A model generated the notes under the pieces. That model did not search any database. It was not told the DNA's origin and saw only the letters and a list, made by a program, of their open reading frames with translations. 64,000 nt of DNA, from the NCBI GenBank assembly GCA_002479255.1, contig DLMJ01000007.1:71566-135565 (forward strand), in the 5' to 3' direction. Made by a program: the position numbers and the translations under genes. The stretch comes from Candidatus Binatus soli. Lineage in GTDB: Bacteria > Desulfobacterota > Binatia > Binatales > Binataceae. Each line of letters starts with the position of its first letter. The stretch's first letter is position 1. Below are positions 18,330 through 27,080 of this stretch, piece after piece.

Positions 18330-19496
18330 ATGCTGCGATTTCTGACTGCCGGTGAATCGCACGGCCCCGAGCTGGTCGCGACGGTCGAAGGCGTGCCCGC
18401 CGGCTTCGACATCGACGTTGCCGCGATCAACGCCGACCTCGCACGCCGCCAAAAGGGCTACGGCCGCGGGGGCAGAATGCTGATCGAGAAGGACGAAGTG
18501 CGGCCGGTTTCCGGCATCCGCTTCGGCAAATCGCTCGGCAGTCCGATCACGTTCATCATCGAGAATCGCGACTTCAAGAATTGGGTCAAGCGGATGTCCG
18601 CCGAGCCCAAAGATCGCGACGCGGCGGACGTCGTCACGCGCGCGCGGCCCGGCCATGCCGACCTTGCGGGCGTGCTCAAATACAACCTCGAAGATATCCG
18701 CGACGTGCTCGAACGAGCTTCCGCGCGCGAAACCACTGCGCGCGTGGCGATCGGCGGCCTGGCAAAACAAATTCTCTCGCCATTCGGGATCGACGTGCTC
18801 GGCTACGTCGCGAGCATCGGCGCGACCGAGGCCAATACTCCCGCCGCGCTGAGCATCGAAGAGCTGCGCCGCATCACGGAAGCATCGCCAGTGCGCGTGG
18901 CGGACCCCGGCGCCGAAGGTAAAATAATTGCCGAAATCGACGAGTGCAAAAAGACCGGCGACACGCTCGGCGGCATCGTCGAGGTGATTGCGACCGGATT
19001 GCCGGTCGGGCTCGGCAGTCACGTCCAATGGGACCGCAAACTCGACGGACGCCTCGCGTTCGCGCTGCTCAGCGTGCAGGCCGCCAAAGGCGTCGAGCTG
19101 GGCCTGGGTTTCAAGGCGGGACGGATGCGCGGCTCCGAACTTCACGACGAAATCGGATACGACGCCGCGCATCGTCGCTTCACACGCTATTCCAACAATT
19201 CCGGCGGCACCGAAGGCGGCATGAGCACGGGAGAGCCGATCCGCGTACGGGTCGCGTTCAAGCCGCTATCGACGCTGATGCGCCCGTTGCGCTCGGTCGA
19301 TATCAAAACCAAGGCGGAAGCAGTCGGCGCGATCGAGCGCTCCGACGTATGCGCGATTCCCGCCGCCGCCGTCATCGCGGAATCGGTGGTCGCGTTTGAA
19401 CTAGCGGCGGCCTTCCTCGAAAAGTTCGGCGGCGATTCAATTGTCGAGGTTACGCGCAACTTCAAAGGCTTCCTCGAACAGGTCCGCAACTACTGA
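18330..19496 (+). CDS. aroC: Chorismate synthase
   Basis: A 388-residue FMN-dependent enzyme that turns EPSP into chorismate, the last step of the shikimate pathway. It begins MLRFLTAGESHGPEL, the family signature, and shows RRQKGYGRGGRM, the central GNRGxxR-like region in ETTARVAIG, and the C-terminal RYSNNSGGTEGGMSTG and DVCAIPAA. GGGAGG precedes the ATG. It heads the aroC-aroK-aroB cluster on the plus strand, divergent from priA. Confidence 0.97.
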   Translation: MLRFLTAGESHGPELVATVEGVPAGFDIDVAAINADLARRQKGYGRGGRMLIEKDEVRPVSGIRFGKSLGSPITFIIENRDFKNWVKRMSAEPKDRDAADVVTRARPGHADLAGVLKYNLEDIRDVLERASARETTARVAIGGLAKQILSPFGIDVLGYVASIGATEANTPAALSIEELRRITEASPVRVADPGAEGKIIAEIDECKKTGDTLGGIVEVIATGLPVGLGSHVQWDRKLDGRLAFALLSVQAAKGVELGLGFKAGRMRGSELHDEIGYDAAHRRFTRYSNNSGGTEGGMSTGEPIRVRVAFKPLSTLMRPLRSVDIKTKAEAVGAIERSDVCAIPAAAVIAESVVAFELAAAFLEKFGGDSIVEVTRNFKGFLEQVRNY

Positions 19497-19553
19497 AAGG
19501 CGGGCGCGCCGGACTGCGAAGACGCGCGCACCTGAATCCGCGCTGCAACGCAA

Positions 19554-20147
19554 ATGACGCCCAAACTGATCCTCACCGGATTCATGGCGACCGGGAAAAG
19601 CTCGGTCGGCCCGCTGGTCGCGCGCCGGCTCGGATGGGAATTCGTGGACGTCGACTCCGTAATCGTCGCGCAGGCTGGAAAACCAATCGCGCAAATCTTC
19701 GCCGACCATGGCGAGACCCATTTCCGACGGCTCGAACGCGAAGTGGTCGCGCATCTGACCGGCGATCGCCGGCGATGTCCCCAGTGCCACGGGCCGTATC
19801 CCGAAGTGATTTCGACTGGTGGCGGCGTGCTGCTTGACGAATCAAATTGCGCGGTCCTCAAGCGCGTCGGCGTGATCGTGTGTCTGACGGCGCGGCCCGA
19901 AGTCGTCGCAGCGCGCGTCGAGCGATCGAAAGCCAGGCGCCCGAAACTGACCGAGGGCAGAAAATCCACTTTGGCTCGAATCAAAGAGCTGATGGACGAG
20001 CGGGCTGACGCCTACGCTCGCGCCGATGTCCAAATCGACACCTCCGATCTCACAGTTGATCAACTCGCCGATCATGTTATCTCGGCCTTCGCCGCACATG
20101 CCGCGCGACGATGCATGCCATCGGCGGATGGCGTACGATCCGCATAG
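19554..20147 (+). CDS. aroK: Shikimate kinase
   Basis: A 197-residue P-loop kinase that phosphorylates shikimate. It has the Walker A GFMATGKSS, the DVDSVI substrate motif, ETHFRRLERE and the STGGGV shikimate-binding loop. Between the ERE helix and STGGGV lies an extra stretch with CPQCHGPYP, a CxxC knuckle absent from the usual 170-residue enzyme. The C-terminal tail is also somewhat longer and Arg-rich. It sits 57 bases after aroC and 2 bases before the aroB start. Confidence 0.93.
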   Translation: MTPKLILTGFMATGKSSVGPLVARRLGWEFVDVDSVIVAQAGKPIAQIFADHGETHFRRLEREVVAHLTGDRRRCPQCHGPYPEVISTGGGVLLDESNCAVLKRVGVIVCLTARPEVVAARVERSKARRPKLTEGRKSTLARIKELMDERADAYARADVQIDTSDLTVDQLADHVISAFAAHAARRCMPSADGVRSA

Positions 20148-20149
20148 AG

Positions 20150-21256
20150 ATGCGCACCATCCGCATAGAACTCGGGCCCGCGTCGCATAACGCTCATGTG
20201 GGCGCGGGAATCCTGGACCGGCTTGGCGACCTCGCATGCGACGCCGGACTAAAGCCCGGTTCATGCGCCGTCGTCACGGACTCCACGGTCGAAAAACTCT
20301 ACGCCGCGCGCGTCGAGGACACGCTTGGCAAAAGCGGTTTCGCAGCCGCCGTAATTTCGGTGCCGCCTGGCGAAGCCTCCAAATCTCTCGCGACGCTCGA
20401 GCTTCTCTACGATCGGATGACCGAGATCGGGCTTGACCGCAACAGCGCTGTGTTCGCGCTCGGCGGCGGCGTCGTTGGCGATCTCGCTGGATTTGCGGCT
20501 GCGACCTTTCTGCGCGGCGTGGCGCTCGTACAAGTGCCGACCACGGTGGTGGCGCAAGTGGACTCCGCGCTCGGCGGCAAGACCGCGGTCAACCATCGCC
20601 ACGCCAAAAACCTGATCGGCGCGTTCTACCAGCCGCGGCTGATTGTCGCCGACGTGAATTCGCTTGCAACGCTGCCGGACCGCGAGTTTCGCGAGGGCCT
20701 GGCGGAAGTCGTCAAGTATGGCGCAATCATGGACGCGCCGATGATCGCGGACCTGGAACGCGACCTCGATTCGATCGTTGCCCGCCGGCCCGATCTGCTC
20801 GAACAAGTCGTCGCGCGATCGTTGATGCACAAGGCCGCCGTCGTCGGCGCCGACGAGCGCGAAAGCGGTCTGCGCAAAACCCTGAATTTCGGCCACACCA
20901 TCGGCCACGCGATCGAAGCGAGTGCTGGTTACGGCCGCTACTTTCACGGCGAGGCTGTCGCGATCGGGATGGTCGCGGCGGCCCGGCTGTCCTGCTCATA
21001 TGCCGGCTTCTCAGCCGACGAAGCGTCGCGTCTCCAGCGCCTGATCGAGCGCGCCGGCTTGCCGACTGCGATGCCTCCCGGATGGCACGGCGACGACTTT
21101 ATCCGCGCGCTTGGTCTCGACAAGAAACGCGCCGCTGGCGCGGTCGAATTCGTGCTGCTCGACCGCCTGGGCCATTCGTTGACCAAGAGCCTCTCGATTG
21201 ACGAGATCGTCGCACCTTTGCTACAAATCGGCGCCCACGGTAAGCTAGGGTCCTGA
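20150..21256 (+). CDS. aroB: 3-dehydroquinate synthase
   Basis: A 368-residue NAD- and metal-dependent enzyme that makes 3-dehydroquinate from DAHP. Motifs are FALGGGVVGDLAGFAAATFLRG, PTTVVAQVDSALGGKTAVNH, EVVKYGAI, and the metal ligands in LNFGHTIGHAIE and YFHGEAVAIGM. The start at 20150 (MRTIRIELG) lies just behind the aroK TAG. An ATG 13 codons earlier is also in frame, but it would overlap aroK and contains half of a 21-bp tandem duplication that encodes RTIRIE twice. Confidence 0.96.
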   Translation: MRTIRIELGPASHNAHVGAGILDRLGDLACDAGLKPGSCAVVTDSTVEKLYAARVEDTLGKSGFAAAVISVPPGEASKSLATLELLYDRMTEIGLDRNSAVFALGGGVVGDLAGFAAATFLRGVALVQVPTTVVAQVDSALGGKTAVNHRHAKNLIGAFYQPRLIVADVNSLATLPDREFREGLAEVVKYGAIMDAPMIADLERDLDSIVARRPDLLEQVVARSLMHKAAVVGADERESGLRKTLNFGHTIGHAIEASAGYGRYFHGEAVAIGMVAAARLSCSYAGFSADEASRLQRLIERAGLPTAMPPGWHGDDFIRALGLDKKRAAGAVEFVLLDRLGHSLTKSLSIDEIVAPLLQIGAHGKLGS

Positions 21257-21434
21257 GACTCCTGACCAGTAGCGTTCCTTAGATAACTAATTGCGACGAA
21301 GATTCCGCTTGAATGTTTGGCGCTTTTATGATGTGTTTAGTATGTGCTTAGCAGAGTAAGTCGGGCTGGTTCAACCCATACAGTAGTTAAGGGCCTGGAT
21401 GACCGGGTAAACGCGCGTAGCGAAGAGGGGTCAC

Positions 21435-21665
21435 ATGGATCGATTCGATGAAATGAAAAGCAGGGTCCTGACGGTGCAGGAAGTATCGGGCTACCTCCGG
21501 GTGCATTCGTCCACGATCTATAGGATGCTGAAGAAAAATCAGCTCCCTGCATTCCGCGTCGGCAGCGACTGGCGGTTTACCGTCGAGGCAATCGACAAAT
21601 GGCGCGCAGCTGTAGAGTCTGGCGCCCCACTTCCCGCAAGCGACGGCCGATTGAGTTCGAAGTAG
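21435..21665 (+). CDS. Excisionase-type helix-turn-helix protein
   Basis: A 76-residue protein dominated by a helix-turn-helix of the excisionase/MerR-like 'HTH_17' type: LTVQEVSGYLRVHSSTIYRM, followed by KNQLPAFRVGSDWRF and a short helix. Such proteins bind DNA as small regulators or as recombination directionality factors. No integrase or phage gene lies next to it. The gene is monocistronic, and a hairpin overlaps its stop codon. Confidence 0.85.
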   Translation: MDRFDEMKSRVLTVQEVSGYLRVHSSTIYRMLKKNQLPAFRVGSDWRFTVEAIDKWRAAVESGAPLPASDGRLSSK

Positions 21666-21682
21666 CCGGATAACTCGGCTAC
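21662..21682 (+). terminator. Hairpin at the end of the excisionase-like gene
   Basis: Perfect 7-bp stem GTAGCCG / CGGCTAC around a 7-base loop, overlapping the TAG stop. No T tract follows, so factor-independent termination is doubtful. Confidence 0.35.
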
Positions 21683-21703
21683 GAAAATCGACGCGCCGGC
21701 CAG

Positions 21704-21871
21704 CTAGTTCTGGAAATACCGGCGCGGATTAACTACCAGCATCGCGCGAATCTTCGCCTTTCCTACGCCCGCCCGCTTCAGCGTCGGCACGATATTTCTA
21801 AACATGTGGGTCGGCGTCCAGTTACCCGCCGGAGCGGCGCCCTCAAATGCGTCGAGCCGGGATTTAGCTAT
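21704..21871 (-). pseudogene. 3' remnant of a phosphotriesterase-like amidohydrolase
   Basis: Directly behind the lspA TAA, and in the same frame, 55 further codons stay open to a TAG at 21704. They include WTPTHMFRNIVPTLKRAG and MLVVNPRRYF. This is the recognisable C-terminus of phosphotriesterase/amidohydrolase-family proteins, in which THIF...P.L...GV...I..M...NPRR is conserved. No start codon or catalytic His pairs exist, so it is a gene stump left by a deletion or rearrangement. Confidence 0.65.
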
Positions 21872-22459
21872 TTAGCTGGAACGATTTGGCTTGGGCGCGG
21901 CATCGCCGCCAAACAACGACCCGAGGATGATCAGCGCGACGCCGATCGTGATCGCGCTGTCCGCGACGTTGAACACCGGGTAGTTCAGGTCGTAGTAATG
22001 CGCGCGCACAAAGTCGATCACGCGGCCGCCGCGAGTTGCACGATCGATCAGGTTTCCCGTAGCGCCGGCCAGAATCAGCGCGAAGGCGACAGAATTAATC
22101 GACACTCGCTCCGATCGCGCCAACAACACGACCAGCACGATTATCGCCGCGCACGACATCGACAGCAGAAACGCCAGGCGGGCCCACGGCGGCGCGTCGG
22201 CCAGGATGCTGAACGCCGCGCCGGGATTCAGCGTGTACGTGATGTCCAGGTAGTTCGGGACGAGCGCGATACTTTCATACAGCGCCATGTGCGACTTGAC
22301 GAACAGTTTGGTTGCCTGATCGAGCACGATGATCGGAATCGTGATAGCGCCGATCAAAAGCAGGAACGGCTTGCGCGGCGCCCGGCCGGTTAATTCTTTC
22401 CCCGCTCCTTGCCCAGGCAAAGGGCTGGGAAGAGGCTTGACGCTCGATCGCTCCTGCAA
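21872..22459 (-). CDS. lspA: Lipoprotein signal peptidase (signal peptidase II)
   Basis: A 195-residue inner-membrane aspartyl protease that cleaves prolipoprotein signal peptides. Four hydrophobic segments are visible. The catalytic aspartates are in GNLIDRATRGGRVIDF and VFNVADSAI, and NPGAAFS is the conserved loop. The start is TTG at 22459, 3 bases after the ileS TAA, so translation is probably coupled. The first 30 residues (PLPSPLPGQGAGKE) are unlike LspA and look translated from an intergenic repeat. The window holds several lipobox proteins that would be substrates. Confidence 0.93.
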   Translation of the reverse strand: MQERSSVKPLPSPLPGQGAGKELTGRAPRKPFLLLIGAITIPIIVLDQATKLFVKSHMALYESIALVPNYLDITYTLNPGAAFSILADAPPWARLAFLLSMSCAAIIVLVVLLARSERVSINSVAFALILAGATGNLIDRATRGGRVIDFVRAHYYDLNYPVFNVADSAITIGVALIILGSLFGGDAAPKPNRSS

Positions 22460-22462
22460 CGG

Positions 22463-25351
22463 TTACGCCCCCACCACCGCGCGGCATCTTGCGTCCAACT
22501 GGTGATCGCCGCCGTCATCGAAGTATTTCCAGCATCGCGCGCACTTCACCCCGGACGCGTGACGCCCAACCAGCGTGATTGCGGGATTCGCGGCGGCTCG
22601 CACGAAGCTGCCATCGACGGCGAAGTCCTCGCGGCCGCCGGCTTGCCGCCTGATCTCGGCCGCTTCCGCGTCGCCCAGAATCGCGACCTCCGAGACGATG
22701 AACAAATCTTTCAGCTCTTCGCGATATTGCTTGATCGTTTCGGCAAGCCCGCTCTCAGAGCCACCGTCAGCTCCCAGGCTGATTGCGGCATCGAGCGGCG
22801 CACCGATCGTCCCCGCCTTGCGCATCGCTTCGAGCAGCTTGAGCGCCTCGTCACGAATCCTGAGCAGCCGTTCCCATCGCGCCTCCAATTCTTCATCGCG
22901 CCACGACGGATTCGCCCGATGCATCGTCGTCAGATGCACACTCTCGAGCCGATTCCCCGGAAGATACGCGTAAACTTCCTCAGCCGTGAACGGAATCAGC
23001 GGCGCGAGCATCCTGATAAGCGCATCGAGGATATTGAACAGCGCGGTCTGCGCCGAGCGCCGCTCGCGCGACGCCGCGGCCGAGCAATAGAGGCGGTCGC
23101 GCGCGACATCGATATACAGCGAGCTCAGATCGATCACTATGAAATTCAGCGTCGCCTGATACGCGGTCTGGAACTCGAATGCTTCGTAAGCCTGGCGCAC
23201 TTCGCTCTTGAGCTTCTCCGTGCGCGCCAGGATGAAGCGATCGAACTCGAGCATATCCTGGAATGCAACTGCGTCGCGCGCGGGATCGAAGTCCGCGAGA
23301 TTGCCCAGCACGAACCGGCAGGTGTTGCGAATCTTTCGATACGACTCCGACACCGCGCCGAAGATCGTCTGGCCGAGCGTGATCTCAGCCGTGTAGTCGA
23401 GCGACGCGTACACCAGCCGCAGTACGTCAGCCCCCATCCGTCCTGCCGCATCGACGGCGTCCTCCGCGTTGCCGAGCGACTTGGACATCTTGCGGCCCCG
23501 CTCGTCCACTGTCAGTCCATGGCTGATTACGCTCTTGAACGGCGCCGTGCCGCGCTCCGACACCGCGCAAACCAGCGACGAGCCGAACCATCCGCGCGCT
23601 TGTTCCACCGCTTCCAGGTACGCGTCCGCCGGCCAGGTCAGTTCCGGGCGCGCGCCCAGCACCACGGCTTGCGAGGATCCCGAATCGAACCACACGTCGA
23701 GGATGTCTTCCTGCTTGATAAAATCCGCGCCTCCGCACCTCTGGCATTTGAGGCCCGGTGCGACGAAGTCCGCCGCCGGCCGGCTGTACCATGCGTCGGA
23801 ACCTTCGCGCGCGAAAATCTCCTCGACTCGATCCATCGTCGCAAGCAGTGGCGCGACCTCATCGCATTTCGCGCATCTGACCGCCGGTATCGGCACGCCC
23901 CACGCGCGCTGGCGCGAGATGCACCAGTCGGGGCGCGTCTCCGTCATGTTGCGGATCCGATCGCGCGACCATTCCGGATACCATTTCACTTTGTCGATCG
24001 CGTCGATCACTTTGGCGCGCAGTTCGTTGTGATCGATGCTCACGAACCATTGCTCGGTCGCCAGAAAGATCAGCGGATTGTGGCATCGCCAGCAATGCGG
24101 GTAGCTGTGCGAGAGGTTTTGCGCATGCAGCAGCGCGCCGGCCGCGGCCAGTCTCTCGACGATCGACTTGTTCGCCTTGAAGACGTTCTGCCCCGCCCAT
24201 TGTCCGCCCTCCGCCGTGAACACTCCTCCCCCATCCACCGGCGTGAACGGCGTCAGCCCGTACTTCTTGCCGACCACGAAATCCTCGTAGCCGTGTCCCG
24301 GCGCGGTATGCACCAACCCGGTGCCGGCGTCCGCCGTCACGTGCTCGGCGTACATCAGCTTCACGTCGCGCGGGATAAACGGATGTCGAAAGATGTCCTG
24401 GCCGTCCAGCGCCTTGAGCGCCGCGCGGCTGAGCGCGATGCGTTTTTCAACTGCCAGTCCGCATTCCTTCTCGACATTGTCCGCCAATCGCGACGCGGCC
24501 ACGTAGTAATGATCGCCGGCCTTCAACGCGACGTAGTCGAAAGTCTCGTTCAGTGAGATTCCGAGATTCGCCGGCAGCGTCCATGGCGTCGTCGTCCAGA
24601 TTACGGCCGACAGTTTGCCGGCCTTGTGCGCGGCGTCAAGCTCGGCGCCGTCGCTGCGATCTGCGGCCAGCGCGCCCGCATCCTTGAGATTCGAATTGAA
24701 CGCGAACGCGACGTAGATCGACGGCGAAACGTGATCGCGGTACTCGACTTCGGCTTCCGCCAGCGCCGTGCGGCATTCGAAGCACCAGTGCACCGGGCGC
24801 AATCCCCGATACACGTAGCCGTGCTCGACCATCTTGCGCAGCACGCCGATTTCGGCCGCGTCGTACTCCGGCGCCATCGTGAGATACGGCTTGAACCAAT
24901 CGCCGATCACTCCCAGGCGCCGGAAGTCCGAGCGCTGCAAGTCGATCCATTTCTCCGCTTCGGCGCGGCACAGCCTGCGCAGTTCGACCTTGGAAATCGT
25001 CCGCGCCTTGTCGCCGAGCTCGCGCGATACCTTGTGCTCTATAGGCATCCCGTGACAGTCCCATCCCGGCACGAACGGTGTGCGATATCCCATCATCGAG
25101 CGCGATCGCACCACGAAGTCTTTCAGAATTTTGTTGAGCGCGGTCCCCAGATGCACCCGGCCGTTGGCGTACGGCGGTCCGTCGTGCAGCACCCACAACT
25201 GCGCGTCCTTGCGCGCCTCCATCAAGCGCCCGTAAAGGTCGGTCTCGTCCCAATGCTTGAGCATTTCCGGCTCCCGCTTGGGCAGATTCGCCTTCATCGG
25301 GAAGTCGGTCTTGGGAAGTTTCAGCGTCGATTTGTAGTAGGTCTCAGCCAC
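22463..25351 (-). CDS. ileS: Isoleucyl-tRNA synthetase
   Basis: A 962-residue class I synthetase. The HIGH-type motif reads HLGT within PPYANGRVHLGTALNK, and the second signature is KMSKS. The editing domain contains WTTTPWTLPANLGI. The C-terminal zinc finger is CARCWKY and later RC, as in bacterial long-form enzymes. The length is slightly above the usual 930-940. lspA follows immediately, a frequent ileS-lspA arrangement. The start ATG at 25351 gives the typical YKSTLKLPKTDFPM N-terminus. Confidence 0.97.
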   Translation of the reverse strand: MAETYYKSTLKLPKTDFPMKANLPKREPEMLKHWDETDLYGRLMEARKDAQLWVLHDGPPYANGRVHLGTALNKILKDFVVRSRSMMGYRTPFVPGWDCHGMPIEHKVSRELGDKARTISKVELRRLCRAEAEKWIDLQRSDFRRLGVIGDWFKPYLTMAPEYDAAEIGVLRKMVEHGYVYRGLRPVHWCFECRTALAEAEVEYRDHVSPSIYVAFAFNSNLKDAGALAADRSDGAELDAAHKAGKLSAVIWTTTPWTLPANLGISLNETFDYVALKAGDHYYVAASRLADNVEKECGLAVEKRIALSRAALKALDGQDIFRHPFIPRDVKLMYAEHVTADAGTGLVHTAPGHGYEDFVVGKKYGLTPFTPVDGGGVFTAEGGQWAGQNVFKANKSIVERLAAAGALLHAQNLSHSYPHCWRCHNPLIFLATEQWFVSIDHNELRAKVIDAIDKVKWYPEWSRDRIRNMTETRPDWCISRQRAWGVPIPAVRCAKCDEVAPLLATMDRVEEIFAREGSDAWYSRPAADFVAPGLKCQRCGGADFIKQEDILDVWFDSGSSQAVVLGARPELTWPADAYLEAVEQARGWFGSSLVCAVSERGTAPFKSVISHGLTVDERGRKMSKSLGNAEDAVDAAGRMGADVLRLVYASLDYTAEITLGQTIFGAVSESYRKIRNTCRFVLGNLADFDPARDAVAFQDMLEFDRFILARTEKLKSEVRQAYEAFEFQTAYQATLNFIVIDLSSLYIDVARDRLYCSAAASRERRSAQTALFNILDALIRMLAPLIPFTAEEVYAYLPGNRLESVHLTTMHRANPSWRDEELEARWERLLRIRDEALKLLEAMRKAGTIGAPLDAAISLGADGGSESGLAETIKQYREELKDLFIVSEVAILGDAEAAEIRRQAGGREDFAVDGSFVRAAANPAITLVGRHASGVKCARCWKYFDDGGDHQLDARCRAVVGA

Positions 25352-25567
25352 GCGCCATGTTGCCCGCGCGCCCGTGCGCGCGCGATCTCCTTCGCAATTG
25401 TCAAGTATTGAGCGTCCGATCAGATTAACTTACGCCGCGCTCGCTGGCGAGTATCGAGCGCCGCCGCGCATCGGTGATGCTTTCGCCTGTTTGAATCCCG
25501 CCGCCAGCCTCCATATCATCTTTCGCGCACCAGTGGAGCATCGAATCACATATCGATAGAAAACATT

Positions 25568-25870
25568 ATGGGACTCAGAAAAGTAACTCTGTTCGATAAG
25601 GAAGGCACCACCCTCGTTCCCGTCGAAGAGGACGGCCAGGCGAAACCCGCCGTGATGGGCGTGCGATGGGTCAATCCCGTCACCTTCGAAACCATTCGCG
25701 TGCGCGGCGGCAAACGCACCGGCCCCAGGAACGAAGTCCTGATGGAAGTTCCCGCGACGCTCGACACCGGCGCATTCGCAATCGAGGACTTGCCCCCGCC
25801 CAAGGTCAAGCAAAAGCTCGCGCAAATCCAAAAGTCTGCCGAAGCGGGAAAATCGGCGAAAAAATCATGA
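25568..25870 (+). CDS. Hypothetical protein upstream of CoA transferases
   Basis: A 100-residue soluble protein without a domain I recognise. The first 80 residues look beta-rich, and the tail is a Lys/Ala-rich helix. The stop overlaps the start of the following CoA transferase as ATGA, so it is translationally coupled to it and may form part of the same enzyme system. No Shine-Dalgarno is clear before the ATG. It is divergent from ileS. Confidence 0.7.
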   Translation: MGLRKVTLFDKEGTTLVPVEEDGQAKPAVMGVRWVNPVTFETIRVRGGKRTGPRNEVLMEVPATLDTGAFAIEDLPPPKVKQKLAQIQKSAEAGKSAKKS

Positions 25871-27078
25871 CCGAGCCCAGCCCCGGCGCGCTCGCGGGCC
25901 TGCGGGTCCTCGACCTGACCGGCCACCGCGCACAATTTTGCGCGCGGCTGCTGGCCGACATGGGCGCCGACGTCATCAAAGTCGAACCTCCCGCCGGCGA
26001 CGACGCGCGCCGCATCGGCCCCTTCCTCGACGACCTCCCGCATCTCGACCGCAGCCTGTTCTTCTGGTTCTACAATCTCAACAAGCGCTCCCTCACGCTC
26101 GATCTCAACCATTCCCGCGGCGCCGACATCTTGCTCCAGCTCGCCCGCTCCGCCGACGTCATCGTCGAGAGCTACGCGCCGGGCACGCTGGACCGGCTCG
26201 GGCTTGGCTGGGATACGCTCCATCGCGAGAATCCCGCGCTGGTCCTCTGCTCGATTGCGCCGTTCGGCCAGACCGGCCCCTGGCGCGACTTCATCGCCGA
26301 CGACACCGTGCTGACCGCATTGGGCGGGATGCTCTACATCAACGGCTTCCCCAATCACGCTCCCGTTCGTCCACTCGGTCTGCAGGCGTATCATTCGTCG
26401 GCGTATTACGGCGCGATCGCCGTGATGCTTGCGCTGCTCGCGCGCGATCGCACCGCTGAAGGTCAGTGGATCGACCTCAGCATGCAGGAGGCCACCGCGG
26501 CCGCCGTCGAGCACGTCGCCGGTGCATTCTTCGAGCGCGGCGAGGCCGAGCCGCGCCGCGGCACTCTGCATTGGAGCCGTTTCTTTCGCGTCGGCAAATG
26601 CCGCGACGGTTACATCATGCATTGCACGCTCGGCGACTGGACCTCGCTCATCGAATGGGTCAAGTCCGACGGCAAGGCTGCCGATCTCGACGCGCCCGAC
26701 TATCAGCAGGTGATGTATCGCTATCTCATGGCCGAGCATCTCTTCGACGTTCTCGACGATTGGGTCAAGGATTATCCGCGCGACGAGCTGCTCGAGCGCG
26801 CGCAGCTTCTGCGTCAGCCTTACGCGACCGTCCGCCCGCCCGAGGCGCTCTTCGACGACGACCAGCTCGCCGAGCGCGGCTACTTCGTCGAGGTCGAGCA
26901 TCCTGAGCTCGGCCGCAAGTTCCGCTATCCGGGTGCGCCGTATCTTTTCAATGGCACGCCGTGGCGAGTATCGCGCCGTCCGCCGCTGATCGGAGAGCAT
27001 ACCGGCGAAATTTTGCGCGACGAACTCTCGATGGCTCCCCAAGCGCTCGCCGCGCTCTTTGCCGAGGGAGTGATCTGA
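25867..27078 (+). CDS. Family III (CaiB/BaiF) CoA transferase, subunit lacking the catalytic Asp
   Basis: A 403-residue CaiB/BaiF-type protein with the family opening LAGLRVLDLTGHRAQFCARLLADMGADVIKVE, then CSIAPFGQTGPW and LLARDRTAEGQWIDLSM. Family III enzymes transfer CoA between carboxylic acids through an aspartyl-CoA anhydride. Where the following paralogue has YADTCGGYTGALAAL, this one reads AYHSSAYYGAIAVML, so the expected Asp is missing. It overlaps the upstream 100-residue gene by ATGA and is 2 bases from the second transferase. It may be the structural partner in a heteromeric enzyme. Confidence 0.88.
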   Translation: MTEPSPGALAGLRVLDLTGHRAQFCARLLADMGADVIKVEPPAGDDARRIGPFLDDLPHLDRSLFFWFYNLNKRSLTLDLNHSRGADILLQLARSADVIVESYAPGTLDRLGLGWDTLHRENPALVLCSIAPFGQTGPWRDFIADDTVLTALGGMLYINGFPNHAPVRPLGLQAYHSSAYYGAIAVMLALLARDRTAEGQWIDLSMQEATAAAVEHVAGAFFERGEAEPRRGTLHWSRFFRVGKCRDGYIMHCTLGDWTSLIEWVKSDGKAADLDAPDYQQVMYRYLMAEHLFDVLDDWVKDYPRDELLERAQLLRQPYATVRPPEALFDDDQLAERGYFVEVEHPELGRKFRYPGAPYLFNGTPWRVSRRPPLIGEHTGEILRDELSMAPQALAALFAEGVI

Positions 27079-27080
27079 TC

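Noticed and set aside
22409..24556. 715-codon plus-strand open frame
   Set aside because: Antisense shadow of ileS with biased Arg/His composition.
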